Below, piece after piece: positions 1 to 12,390 of a DNA stretch of 64,000 nucleotides. This stretch comes from Haliotis asinina (lineage: Eukaryota > Mollusca > Gastropoda > Lepetellida > Haliotidae), in contig NC_090281.1 of assembly GCF_037392515.1 (NCBI RefSeq), positions 42,384,645 through 42,448,644 of the forward strand, written 5' to 3'. The notes beneath the pieces are model-generated. The model ran no database searches. It saw only the letters and a program-made list of their open reading frames with translations, and was not told the DNA's origin. A program made the position numbers and the translations under genes. Numbering within the stretch: the stretch's first letter is position 1; every line of letters begins with the position of its first letter.

Positions 1-213
1 TCCTGGCATTTGTTATGAAACGTACAAGATAAATATTTTGTAAGTATGCAATTCTGAAACTGACTTACACATGTATTTCTTCTCCCTTTTAGTGCCTTCG
101 TTTGAGATTGTGAACACAAACTGGATGATATGTAACTTTGAACGTAAGAATGACACATTTGTAAATACAACAGTGAACTATGACATGTAACAAAAGATAC
201 AAGTGAAACTTAC

Positions 214-3200
214 ACTCCACTGTTCTGTCACTCCAGGTTGATCCACATCCTTTCTGACTGTTGTCCCGGCCCATATCAACCTCCAAATAGTCATATCTAC
301 AGTTAGTTGAGGACTCCAGGTCAAACGTTGTGAAGTTGACGACCAAGATGTATGGTAAACTGGGACCTGTGATAACAGTGACACATCGCTCGTTGTTGGC
401 GTAGCTGCCGTTGCCGGGGCTTGTCAGGATGCCATTTTCTGATGTCAGGACTTGGTTGCAGGTTTCTAGCATTATGAGACGGCAAACAGAATTTGTTACT
501 GCAGTGGATGTGCGCTGGGTTTAATGCTGTTTTGAACAGTATTCCAATTATATCAGGACGTGTCTGGGTTATCATTTGCTTCGAGCACTTGATAGTACAT
601 ACTGTGTGACACTTTGTGCAGACACAGAAGAACATCAGGAGAATCATTATTGGTGACTATTTGTGGACAGAGTAAGATCCTGTGTTTCATGGATTCAGTG
701 GCGCCTTAATATATATGAAATGCCTGGCTATCATACAGGAAGACTGAATGCTATTTAACACTGCAGTCAGCAATATTCAGCTATATTTCGACTGTAAGGT
801 TTACTTAGACTCACCAGGCTCAGTGGTAGGGGGAATGGTTGTCACTGAAAAGTAATGTCAAACATGCACTTTTGCAGGTATGAAACAAATATATCAGATT
901 ATTATTTGGACGTCTTAGCTAGATGTAAAATCAATTTCAGTAATGAAATAGAGGATTGAGAAAACAGCTTAGTATGTGAATAACATGTCGACTCGAAGCC
1001 ATGGTGATTCATTAGAGGGCTCAAAATCTTTATTGGAACGTTGCTGATACAACATCACTCCAAACCCAATCACTTTGGTGATTCCTTATACAAAGAAGAA
1101 GTTGGAATCCCTCCCCGATTAGTGCCAGGAAATACATTTCTCGCCACTCTCAGACCCTGTACCTGGTAGTGTTGCTGGTGGAGATGTAGTTACATTGGTC
1201 TGAGTGAAGTTGAAGTTTATGCGGAAACCTTCACCCGTTACAGAACCGTCACTTGTGAAGACGAACTGGAAATGCCCGTCCGTACCTGTGGACACATACT
1301 TATATCTTATTTACACAATAAAGGAGATCGATATTTTAAAGATAAAAAAACAAAAAAATAATCTGTTCTTTTCCGAGAGACTAATAACCAATATCCATGT
1401 ATCATAATTTCGACCTCGAGGAACACCAGCGAGCACACGTGATCTGTGAATACCTGTCTAAAGAGATACTGATGTGTCACAGGTGCTCCTAGAGATATGA
1501 GACACACATACGTTACTTAATTTGAAAGGTCTTCAAAAACAAAGGTGTTACTGCGACATGTTATGTTGTTCCCTGAAATATCAAATCTTAGATCTAGATG
1601 GACATTTGTGGTACATAAGGTATATTCTTCAGAGCACGTGTCCCCTGAAAGGTGAAGCATATCTTGATTCCTATAGTGCACGGTATGTGTGTTTGTGCAT
1701 CTTTGTGTCCTACTTACTGTATGTCTTGCCTTCAACGTTTGTTCCACACAACCTGTCTCCCTCCATCTCAACAGCGTCGTATCGGCAGCTGCTGGCTGTC
1801 TCAACGTCAAACGATGGGAAACTGAAGACAAGTTCCCCAGGACCAGGGGTGTTGATGGTGTAGGTGCAGTACATGTTGTTCTCGTAGCCACCGGGTAGTG
1901 ACTCAAAGGTTCCTGATGAAGCGTTGATAGTGGCATTGCAGTATACTGAAACCGGAGAAAATGCTACATTGCTTCATCGACTTTTGTGAAAAGTAAGGGC
2001 GCCTGATTGAACTCAGGAGGAGGTTAGAGAAAAAACAATGACTATGTTTGTGTTTCAACTTGATTCGTTTGATTGTGTTTTAACTTGATTCGTTTGATTG
2101 TGTAAGTATATGTTGCAGGAAGAAATTCTAACCGCATCTTCTCTTATACATGTCATTGTTAAACTGATAGAATGCCCCTGGACAAACTCCCACATGGCAC
2201 ATGTAAATATCTGATACTGGATACAAACATACGTACCAATTTCAGTGACATAATCAAAAGAGAAACCGCTTCGCACAACACTTCCGTCACTGCTAAATGT
2301 CATATCAACTGACTGCCCGGTGTCTGCGAAACAGTAAAATGTATGAGAAACATGTCACTGTCATTGTGTCTCTGAATGCGAAGGATAATCCACATATATT
2401 CTTCAGTTTGATAAGTGTATACATGGTCGCTACCTAAGACGTGTCGATGCATTTATAATTGCTGGATTATCTCCCAAACTAGCACCTTCTCGCTCCGTTT
2501 AGACTATGGCCTTGTACTACTGGAGAACGTTAGCACGGGTTTTGCTGGAGTTCATAACCATGGGAGCTTTTGGTTCATAGCATATTTTGTGGAGCAAGAC
2601 TTACATTGTCGGACAAAGGACTCTTTTGGTCCGCACAGTTTCTCGGTGCCCTCATCGCTTGTTATCGTTAAACTGTCATAGTCGCAGCCCGAATCATCCT
2701 CGAGGTCAAAACGGGTAAAGTTGACAGTGGTGATGTGAGGGGTGGGGGGAGAGCGGATAGTGATATCACATCGTTGGTTGTTTTCGTATTGTCCCTCGGA
2801 ATCTGTGGCCAGGGTGTAGCTGCCCTCAAGATCATCAATGTCACGGTTGCAATCTGGAATTTCGGAACACCAACAATTACTAACTCATGCATCTGAAACT
2901 CTTCAGGTTTTATTTAAATGTTAAAATGAATAATGACTATCGAAACGTAATTATACATGGATATATAGATTAAACGTAGTTAATAATCAAAGAAAGCTAT
3001 TCAAGCTACATATGTGACTCTAGCTTTTCCACTCTTGACTATTTATTTGATTATCACTCTCCAATGACTACATTAACTTCGTAAGTGAATTGTGACCCAT
3101 TCACCTTGTTATGACTATGAAGAATATCTGAAGGGATATGATTTAACCCCAGCAAGTTCTACTCACCGTCACCTGCGTCGTCTGTAGTGTTCACGGTTGT

Positions 3201-6200
3201 GTTTACTGTCCGCAACACAAACGCATATTACACATAATCTAAGCAAAGGTGCATTGAATGATTGGTGAATTTCAAATAATTTAATGCAATACTGGCATGA
3301 AAGAGAATCATAATTACTTCAGGTGATATAGTGCCATTTCATTTTTCGGATAAAGCACAAGAACTCTAAAAGTTTTGATTGGCTGAAGTTTAAAGTTTCC
3401 TTTGTTAAACAGGAATCAGTTCATAGCACACTTCGAATACCTGGTAGATTTGTGACTTGTGTGGTATTAGGTGACATCGTTGTGTTGAAGATAGGGTCCA
3501 CTGAATATAGAAAATACCATTACACATGAAGTAACAACAAATGTGTAGTCTCGGTATGGGTGGATGTAGTCTGTATCTACGTTATTGTCAGCCTCATGTC
3601 TCATGCTATCCGTGTAGTGTCTGGGCTACACAGACACCATGCTGCTTCCAAAATGAAACACCATCGAATGGTGTCGTACACATGCAACATTAACATGATA
3701 GAACAGGGACATGCTTGATGCTAGATGTCAATTCTTGGAAAAAGGTTTATACAAGAAGTACAGTGATGTAAGAGAACTAAGTTCACAGTACAACATAGAA
3801 CATGGATTACCTGGTAGCGTAAAATTAGGTGATATGGTTAAGTTGAAGATGTCCACTGGAAAAGGTGTTGTCACACTAGAGTCAACCTCTCGAACTGCAA
3901 GGCATGACAAATAACATGTTAACATATGTAGAACACTAACAACTAGAAACCAGAATATATATCATATTGTCAGCTTAATGCCTAGAACTGAATGTGTGCT
4001 TTGGATGTCCGAAACCAGTATTTCACTCTCCTTTGTCCGGTATTTACCTGGATTCATGGCATACGTTGCCTGGAAACCCCGTTTGGTGACTGATCCGTCA
4101 GAGTGAAAGCAGACACTGAAACGGCTGTCGTGGACTTCAACTAGAAGCACAAAATCAAAACATTATGTAACATGCCCAGTACAAAACCAGTGTGTCACCA
4201 TGAATAACTACAGTTTTGATCAAACAATTTGCTAACGTTTCAATTCATCCTACAGCGCTCGTTTACAGGTAATCCTTTGCCACTTTGGGGGATAGACGTA
4301 TATACATGGCGGACGTGTGATTGTAAATACATACATGTTCAACATAGGTGTTTTTCCAACATACGAGTGGAAAGCTGAAATGTTTCCAGCTGTGATAATA
4401 CGCACCTGCAGCCGTTTGCTAAACATTTATATTAAATTATCCCGAAACAGCTCTGTTCCTTAGAATGTTATGTATATATGGCAGCATATCCAAGCTATTA
4501 GTCACATTCAGACATGATGTGGCTATTTCACACTGAGTAGCATATACAATATATAATGACTGTATCTGATGAACATCTAACTTAATATCTTGGTGTCACA
4601 AACCATAGGTCTGTGGTATATGACACATCGAATTAAGATACTACATGGAACCCTTACACTCATCCAGAACAAAGTCAGACGTCAACTCACACTCTCTCTG
4701 TGTTCCCTCATCAACAGTGCCACATTCCCTCAGTTTGGTGTTGCCGTCATCAAACTCGACATAGTCAAATATACAGTCCGTGGCCTCTTCAATGTCAAAC
4801 ACGTTAAAGACGAAGGTGATGATGCCCGAACCCATGAAGCTTGGATAAAGTGAATAACAGACGTCCTGGTTATTGTCGTAGTTGCTGACACTGATGTTGC
4901 CTTGGTTACCATAGTAGGTTGCATTGCCTGGACAAGATGCATTAATAGTAAATTCACATTTCCCACCCATCGGCGATATGAAAGTCGAGACCAGAAACAG
5001 AATTGTTTCTTACCCTTTAAGGAAAAGGTCAGAAATGTCATGAGTTAGCTGACTTTGCTCTAGCCAGAGGTCTGCTGCAGATACGTGACCATTATCCGTT
5101 ATCAATGACTCTCGAAAAACATGCTGGTTTACTGCTAGCAACACTAAGGTATGTCCTCGGGAGGTGGAATAAAGGCATAACCTCAACTTCTATTTATATA
5201 TGATTGTTTCACTAAAAATTACAGTGAAACAGAAATAGTGAAGGCCAAGTTAGTGAACCAGTGACATACAACGATATTGCTAAATCGTTTCGTTGCATGG
5301 CATCAGAACATGTGAATTCTTAAACAGTACAGACTCAAACTTGGTTTATCGGTTTTAGTGTGAACAAAGTCAGTAAATGCGCTGTTGTGTGGCTCCATGC
5401 TTGTTCCAGCAGTTGCTGGCCAATGCAGTTAGCAAAGGTACTGTAAGTCCCCATGGTCCCTAGTGTGGTGATCTACCATCGGTTGTTGGCGATCTATAGC
5501 CTGTTTTTATATCGTGTTGTCCCGTCTAGTTGAAATGTTTTATATATAAGTACTAGTTTTACATGTATATCTGTGATATTCTAGTTATTTTACTGTCCTT
5601 TGTCGACAGTTTTTAATATATGCATACATTCCATTTAAATATTAAATCTTCTCGTCACTCCAGCAGTTGCTCTGTGATTTCAGGAAACTACAGATTGTTT
5701 CAGTTTTTATGGGAAAGTATTAGAGGCGAGCCGTAGGTCAGGACATGTTTAGTCATGTTACGAACCCCTGGTGCCAATAACAATGTTCAGTGGTCAGATT
5801 CCACACCCACACTAATGTGTTTCGTTGATTAATCGAGCCTGATGATATCTGGTGTTGGCGTGTTATGGCAGGTGGAACAAGAGAAGCTGATTTCTTCGGT
5901 GCAACTGTTGTCATCATTGCTTACGGTGAACCAGAAATTCAGGTGAAATAAATGTCAAATAATGCAAATTTTCTCTTCAGATTGGCGTGTTTTATGTTTG
6001 TGACAGCTGGAACAAGAGAAGCTCATTTCTATTGTCATCTCTGGTTTACAGTGATACAAGAACACAGGTTTATGAAATAGTCCACATCCTAAACTGATTC
6101 CGGTTATAGCAGACATTCCAACTGAAGAGGGAACAACACTTGTGTAGCTACAAAACTGAGGTAGATTTCTTGAATTATAAATGGGAAAAGACTGTATATC

Positions 6201-9125
6201 TTTTTCATGCCGCACTTAATGTGAAATGGCCCTAAAACATCGAGGTACAACGAACCCTAATAAACTTGCTGACAATGAGAGATTATCAGTGTCACAGTAT
6301 CACAGAATCCAATGCACATGTTTAATACATTCAAACACCAGTTTTTTGTCGATGATACGTGCTGTGCATTCGTAGTCATAATTGCCAACTTATGCAAATA
6401 TCTTTGTTCAATGGCTAATAAAAGAAGACTTGAAGAACGTATGCGTTTCGAAGCATGACATTTGGCTTAACGATAAGGAAAAATACATACCCATGGTGGT
6501 GTTTCTGCTGTAATCGCTCATCACTGGATAGCCGGTAGTAGCATATTGTGGATAGCCAGTTGTAGGGTAGTCAGTAGTAAAGTAGTTGGGATATGAAGTT
6601 GTTAAATAATCTGTATATTGGTAGTAGGGATAGCCGGTAGTAGCATATTGTGGATAGCCAGTTGTAGGGTAGTCAGTAGTAAAGTAGTTGGGATATGAAG
6701 TTGTTAAATAATCTGTATATTGGTAGTAGGGATAGCCGGTAGTAGCATATTGTGGATAGCCAGTTGTAGGGTAGTCAGTAGTAAAGTAGTTGGGATATGA
6801 AGTTGTTGAATAATCTGTATATTGGTAGTAGGGATAGCCGGTAGTAGCATATTGTGGATAGCCAGTTGTAGGGTAGTCAGTAGTAAAGTAGTTGGGATAT
6901 GAAGTTGTTAAATAATCTGTATATTGGTAGTAGGGATAGCCGGTAGTAGCATATTGTGGATAGCCAGTTGTAGGGTAGTCAGTAGTAAAGTAGTTGGGAT
7001 ATGAAGTTGTTAAATAATCTGTATATTGGTAGTAGGGATAGCCGGTAGTAGCATATTGTGGATAGCCGGTTGTGGAGTAGTCGACAGGGAAGTAGCTTGG
7101 AGTAGTAGACCCACTGTAACCTGTAAACAGATGGTCAGATGTTCTGTCATCCAGGTAACAATACATGAGATGTAAAGTGGATTACGGAATTGTATCAAAT
7201 AAAATCACTATCCATCGTCCAACTCGCCAACAAGTAACGGTTCCGCACGACTACTGGATTCCAGATGCGCCTCTTACACAGGACAGCAACCCTCATAATG
7301 ACTATAGGAGTGTTTCTTTGAGAACATTTCTTGTCATCTATTCTAGACGCACAGTCAAACGACCAATTCTGACGGTAGAGCATCGATGTCGAGATCTCCA
7401 CTGGAACACACAGTACTTGAACAGGGGAGCACATGAACAGAGAAGAGGTTTCTTCGCCCATGAGTCACGTTTCTTTCTTCATCCATCTAGCGCCAGGACT
7501 CTTGTCGACAGACGCACACGTGAGCGTTACATTCAGCCATGTAGGCAGAAGCGGATTGTTTTGGAGGCGGGGGTGTTATAATAGCTATAGCAAGGACACT
7601 AATGATGTTGGTTCAGATAAACGTGAATGATATGAGGAACCGAGACGACATTTTACCTTGGAATGTCCCACAATAGATTATTCTGCTCACCTTCGTATAT
7701 GCTATAGGATCCACTGACACCTTCTCCGGTTACAGAGCCGTCGCTGGTGAAGCACACTCGGAAGAGATCTCCTGTGACGGTGACTGTAATATATGAGTTG
7801 AAAATGCTAACATCATAGCGTTTAGAAGCTGTAACAACCAAACAACAAAACTTTGATCCACTGCATCAGAAAAAACATTGCGCCATCAAATTTCAGTTGT
7901 TCGCATTAACTGACTGGATCAGCTGAATCATGTTTCTTGGGGCGATGGGATACCATAATGGTTAGAGCGTTCGGTCGTCACGCCACAGACCTGGATTCGA
8001 CATGGGCACAACATGTGAAGCCCATTTCTGGTATCCCCCGCTGTGATATTGCTGGAATATTGCTGAAAGTGGCGTAAAACTAAACTGATTCATTCACGTT
8101 TTGATATTGATCATGTAAAGAATAAATGAAAATGGACAATGGATACCTATTTGCTTTATTTTTTTTGTGTGTGATACTTTCAACGTTAATTTGTAATAAG
8201 TAGCAAATACCAAGGACTTCCGGAATTATATCAGGTATTGTCAAGATCGTATTGGTGCTAAATAAATGACTTTCGTGTTTGGCTGTTTGTGGATTGTTAC
8301 CTCACGACATACAACTGTGCAGGGCAGGCCTTTTCAAGTACCTTGTTCGTTTAAGCATTGGATGTATATGCTTCAGGGTGAAATACACTCTGATGCACCT
8401 AAATATGGAATAACAAACCATTCAAAGCCAAGGTGGAACACTACTACAGAAATTGATCGATGAGCTCACAAAGACCATTACTGTTTGTCTACACACTACA
8501 TTTTCCATGCCTGCGTATATCATTACGTTTGCAAATATGAACTTCAATAAGCATACTACTCACATGTACTTGAGTAGAAGGACTTCCGTCCACACTCCTT
8601 CTCAGGTCCATTTTCCGTGTAGAAAGTAAGAGCATCATAACTACAAGTGGAACTACTTTCTAGGTCAAACGTGTCCAAGTTGAACGTAATTGTCCACGTG
8701 GTCCCTTGTACGTCAGGTGTGAATTCCCAGCAACAGTTCTCGTTGTTGCTGTACTGATCGCCAGTGTTGGTGGAAATTACCCCGAAAGTATCATATCTTG
8801 TTCCTCCATCACAACCTGCAGAAGGAACGTGACTCGACCTTACACACTAATAATGGACAACTATAGAAGATCCAGATGAACAAAATTTAACCAGTTCATC
8901 ATAAAACCTATGAGTTAATAATAAATTTACTAAATGGCGGTCCGTTTAAGCAGCTGTAATATAATGGCTTAGAGGACAATTTTAGGACTTCAGTGATACC
9001 GTCAAAATCAGCTCACCCGACTTTACATATTTATATTATATATATGTGAAGTCGGGTGCGCTGATTTTGACGGTAACACTACCACTGAAGTCCTAAAATT
9101 GTGTATGTATGTATATATGTATGTA

Positions 9126-9171
<46 letters not shown>

Positions 9172-9740
9172 GGACTTATATATATATATAGGACTTATAT
9201 ATATATATACACGAATTGGAATTTTGAAGACAGTCCTTGATTAAAATTTATGACTTACCGTTTGTTTGTCGCTTCTCTCGTGCTTGAGCGTTCTGTGGCA
9301 TAAGTGTATAAATTGATATACTCTATGATGAAAATTGGCACAAATAGCATAGAAAAAAACAACATCTAACAATGACGAATGTATGACTCATTAACACGGC
9401 ATAAACGTATTATGGATCACACGTTACGCCCCTTTTCAACTAAGATGCACGCAAATGCACATACATAAATGTATGTTAAAACTGAGCATTTTCCCAGGTG
9501 CCACGACCGTAGTCATTGACTTAGTAAATGAAAGGGCATAATACGAAACACACAAAACATATTTCAACGCATTACAGAAACCTTTAAGTTGACAATTTCA
9601 GATACCTTTGAATTTCACCATCATACCCTTGTAATAAAACAATTCTCAGTACATATACTCACGTTGAAAGCCCGTCCTTCGGTCTGAGCCAAAAGAAGGC
9701 TCACTACCAGAGTAAAGCAGATCATGCCTGGGACATTCAT
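214..9740 (-). CDS. Secreted multi-CUB protein with Tyr-rich repeats, copy A (partial, runs off left edge)
   Basis: Sixteen exons are readable on the minus strand: 9740-9663, 9292-9259, 8815-8564, 7783-7691, 7120-6491, 4927-4691, 4140-4048, 3894-3811, 3500-3441, 3205-3167, 2853-2605, 2323-2237, 1945-1718, 1285-1163, 844-815 and 465-214. All have AG/GT borders, and all are phase 1 from the second exon on. They total 2569 nt (856 codons). The start gives a signal peptide (MNVPGMICFTLVVSLLLAQ). CUB domains are recognised by the pattern YxNNxxC, then FDLExxxxCxYD, then CG, then F(T/S)SDGSVxxxG in the following exon. The order is CUB1, a 630-bp Tyr/Pro/Thr-repeat exon, CUB2, Thr/Asn-rich linkers with Asn-glycosylation sequons, CUB3, CUB4, a micro-exon and the first half of CUB5. 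Copy B is its tandem paralogue. The small leader exon carrying the first Cys of CUB2 is missing here, but the frame is kept. Function is unknown; a secreted matrix or mucus role is only a guess. Confidence 0.85.
5428..5665 (+). mobile_element. LINE 3' tail fragment in an intron of copy A
   Basis: Matches the 3' part of the LINE relic at 10880-12390: TAGCAAAGGTACT, then GTCCCTAGTGTGGTGATCTAC, then CTGTCNTTTGTYGACAG and TCTCGTCAC. It is inserted in the copy A intron between the Tyr-rich exon and CUB2. It has no coding part. Confidence 0.7.
6529..7075 (-). repeat. Coding minisatellite, 102-bp units, in the Tyr-rich exon of copy A
   Basis: About five and a third units of 102 bp (34 codons) lie inside one exon of copy A. 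Each unit encodes YPQYATTGYPYYQYTDY followed by (L/S)TTSYPNYFTTDYPTTG. About 10 of 34 residues are Tyr; the rest are mostly Thr, Pro, Asp, Gly and Gln, with no Cys. Units are nearly identical at the DNA level, a sign of recent unequal exchange or slippage. The equivalent exon in copy B has shorter units of different sequence. Confidence 0.9.
7200..7600 (+). pseudogene. Tc1/mariner transposase relic in an intron of copy A
   Basis: The plus-strand frame 7165-7581 carries the middle of a Tc1/mariner transposase: VEHRCRDLHWN, then HESRFFLHPSSARTLVDRRT, then RERYIQPC. In intact family members the second block reads T/DESRF with the first catalytic Asp; here that position is His (AHESRF). Neither the N-terminal HTH nor the later DDN and PIEHLWD blocks are present, so this is a short dead fragment. 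It lies between the second exon of CUB1 and the Tyr-rich exon. Confidence 0.65.
7945..8100 (+). mobile_element. tRNA-derived SINE
   Basis: A-box-like TGGTTAGAGCG and B-box-like TGGATTCGACA lie about 30 bp apart, followed by a non-tRNA body (CCCGCTGTGATATTGCTGG) and an end reading GTAAAACTAAACTGATTCATT. The body is one I recognise as very common in gastropod, especially abalone, DNA. It lies in the intron between the two CUB1 exons of copy A. Confidence 0.8.
8976..9102. repeat. Near-perfect 127-bp palindrome (foldback / MITE-like)
   Basis: The left arm begins ACAATTTTAGGACTTCAGTG and the right arm ends with its reverse complement. Arms of about 55-60 bp include GTCAAAATCAGC and CCCGACTT blocks and meet in a short AT-rich centre. 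It is not found in copy B at the matching intron, so it was inserted after the duplication or lost from B. Confidence 0.8.
9103..9210. repeat. Compound microsatellite (TGTA)n (TG)n (TA)n
   Basis: TATGTATGTA repeats run into about 18 TG dinucleotides, followed by two copies of AGGACTTATATATATATATA. It directly abuts the palindrome. Confidence 0.9.
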
Positions 9741-9773
9741 GCTGCATGTGCTGGATTATACGAAATGTGCCTG

Positions 9774-9781
9774 CTTTTATA
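9774..9781 (-). promoter_or_regulatory. TATA box of CUB gene copy A
   Basis: TATAAAAG lies on the minus strand about 34 bp upstream of the predicted ATG and is preceded by TGTG. The same block stands at the same distance in copy B, so it was kept after the duplication. With usual TATA spacing the transcript would start only about 5-12 nt before the ATG, so either the leader is very short or the second Met (codon 6) is used. Confidence 0.6.
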
Positions 9782-10879
9782 CACAGTCAAAGACTAAACA
9801 CCTGCTGACTACTACAACAAAAACATTTTATAAAAAGAATGCTTGTCAGTATAACATGACGGAACAGTTACACAAGATGGCACACTTGATGGAACATCTG
9901 CGCTCTGGCGATGTTTCACCTGTATTCTTGGAGCTTGGATATCCCAACTAATGGACAGGTGAGGTGAAACTAGGAATATTATTGTGTGTTACGTTTATCC
10001 AGCTGTTTGTTCGCACTGGCTGGCAGTATTTCGGACTTGTTTGGACTATCATTGACTACGCGAATTACATAATGACGTCATTAATCCAAGGGGTAATTCA
10101 GTGATACATGGCAAGTTTAAATGTTCATCGGTGATAGTATAGACATTTGACTGTTCTTCGGTAACATGTATTTGTGCGGACTAAACATTTTTTTAACACG
10201 GAACTCTCATAGTCACGATATGACTCAAATAATGGGAATGTGAACTCAATCACTCAAGTGAGAGAGAATGTGTGAGGTATACATAGAATTTTGTGATATA
10301 TGGAAATTATGAAAAATATGTCGACAAAGGACAATAAACGTCACTAGCATATCACGAAACAAACATTTAGAACATCATCTAACTCTAAACATAAGTGTCT
10401 AAACAGACCAATCCAATATATAAACGGGCAATATACAGTGAAATGATTAGATTTATATCCTTCCAATTGCAATTTTTATTGCTTATTGATCGGGTTATGC
10501 TATTTGAGCAAGTCTTCAAATAAATCCAAATATTTTTGTCGATTACTGCACATCTTGAAATTTTCTTGCTACTGAGAACTCACTGCATGCATACCTTTAC
10601 CCTTAGACCTATTAGACTGTAACTTATTTACTGGTTAATAAATGATAAATTCTCAATCTCCCCATTCTTTTCTTGTTACCAAACACAAGGAAAACACTAT
10701 TCATCTTGTAAACAGCCTGTAAAATGATAACATTTGTATAACTTCAATACAGCGTTTTTACGACTGATGAAGTCTCAAGTTCGATTGTTGCCTTGAAATG
10801 TGTCAAAGCAGCTGGTGTCCTGGTATCTTGCCCGAAATGTGAAAGTGTGGTAAAATATCTTACTTCCTTATCTCCTTAA
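9782..10879. other. Upstream spacer of copy A, no gene seen
   Basis: No coding signal. The first 300 bp align by eye with the region upstream of copy B (about 32690-33010), for example GACTACGCGAATTACAT in both, so the tandem duplication reaches past the promoter. The rest is AT-rich and unrecognised. Confidence 0.6.
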
Positions 10880-12390
10880 TGGTTTTAATAATATATTTAG
10901 AAGTGGTAATTTTCCAGATCCATGGTCCAGGAGTATATATCTTTCCACATTGCAAGAAAGGAAGTGTTCATAATATCAACAACTTTCGTGGTGTTTCACT
11001 TATTAGTGGCTAGATTTGTCCACAAGTTATAAATAACAGATCAAAATCCTTTGTAGATTTGTACAATAAGACAAATAACCCCAGTGTCAAGCTGGCTTTC
11101 AGAAGGGGTATTCTACAGTTGATAACATGTTTACTCTTCAGTCTCTAGTACAGATGTATTTATCTAAATCAAAAGGAAGGTTGTATTGTCTATATGTCGA
11201 TTTTCAAAAGGTTTTTGATTCCGTCAGCATGAAAGTTATACAGTGTGGTCTTTATTCAAATGTTAAAGATGGTAGGGGATCTTTGTTCATGAAAAATTAT
11301 TACAGTTCTTTATACTTCTCTAAGCCATGGATTTATGTATATTTACAGACTCTGTTCTCGAGTTACAAAAGAAAAAAAAGACGTGTTGTGTCAAATGGGG
11401 TTTAAGAGTCAAATTAGATAAGACTGAAATATTGGTTTCCCGGAATGGTGGCAAACTAAGGAAATATGAAAATGGAAACTGGCCGATGTCTAAATGAAAA
11501 AATCAACCTACTATTGTCATCTCGGTATCAATGTTTTTTCAAATAGATTGTGTTGGGTCACAGCTGTACAAACATTAGTCCAGAACGCTACTGAAGATGT
11601 GGTTTCCATCCATTAACTATGTGGCAAATTTCGTAATATTTCTCCAGAGACTATGTTTAAAATGTTTGATTCACAAATCAAACCAATAACTCTGTATGTT
11701 TCAGACATTTGGGGTGTCGACAAGCACTTGTGTCTTGAACGCTTTCAGGTTAAATTTTGTGAATTTGTAATGGGTGTTGGTTCCATATCTAACATCACAT
11801 TTAATTATTGTCTTTTTAAAGAAATTAATTTCATATATGACTTTTTATTATTATGTTCTGTTGGTAGATCTATTTGTATGATTGGTAGCTGAGATTAGTA
11901 ACTTGAATTGTTAGTGGCTGCACCCTCGAAGGGGTTGAAGTATGGTAAAATTATTGTCCTCCTGAGAGGGTACGTAAGTCCCGAAACGTTCAAAGTCAAT
12001 GTAAACTTACCAGGAATTTTTATGCGTAGTGTTTGTGGTATTTTAATTTTGGCTAAAATATCTTACAATCGCCAGCGGCTGAGGGGATGGTGTGAATCCA
12101 GCTAGGGCCCATGCATGTAGCAAAGGTACTCTAAGTCTCCATGGTCCCTAGTGTGGTGATCTACCGTCTGTTCTTGGCGATCTGTAGCCTGTTTTTTATA
12201 CTGTATTGTCCATATAGTGATGTCAGTTTTCACTTTCCACGCTAGTTTTAATGCTAATTGTGATATTCTAGTTGCTTTCCTGTCTTTTGTTGACAGGTTT
12301 TATAATATACATTGATAATATGCCTTTTCATTATTAAATGTTCTCGTCACGATACGGTTGAAATATTGCCGATGTGACGGTAAATGTAGC
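10880..12390 (+). mobile_element. Decayed LINE (RT fragment plus 3' tail)
   Basis: Broken frames show RT blocks of a CR1/Jockey-like LINE: NGSGNFPDPW, then QAGFQKGYSTVDNMFTLQSL, then YCLYVDFQKVFDSV around 11090-11230, and later GVDKHLCLERFQVKFCEFV (11710-11780). Several stops interrupt the frame and the YADD block is gone. The piece runs into a 3' tail of about 480 bp (GTTAGTGGCTGCACCCTCGA ... GTCACGATACGGTTGAAATA) that recurs alone at several other places in the window. This copy therefore ties those tails to their parent LINE. Confidence 0.75.

Noticed and set aside
5955-6215. 86-codon minus frame between the Tyr-rich exon and CUB2 of copy A as a replacement exon
   Set aside because: The text is a duplicated intronic segment also present near 28320-28430 in copy B. 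It lacks CUB features and good borders.
6529-7075. CRISPR-like array (regular repeats)
   Set aside because: The repeats are contiguous 102-bp coding units without spacers, inside an exon of a eukaryotic gene.
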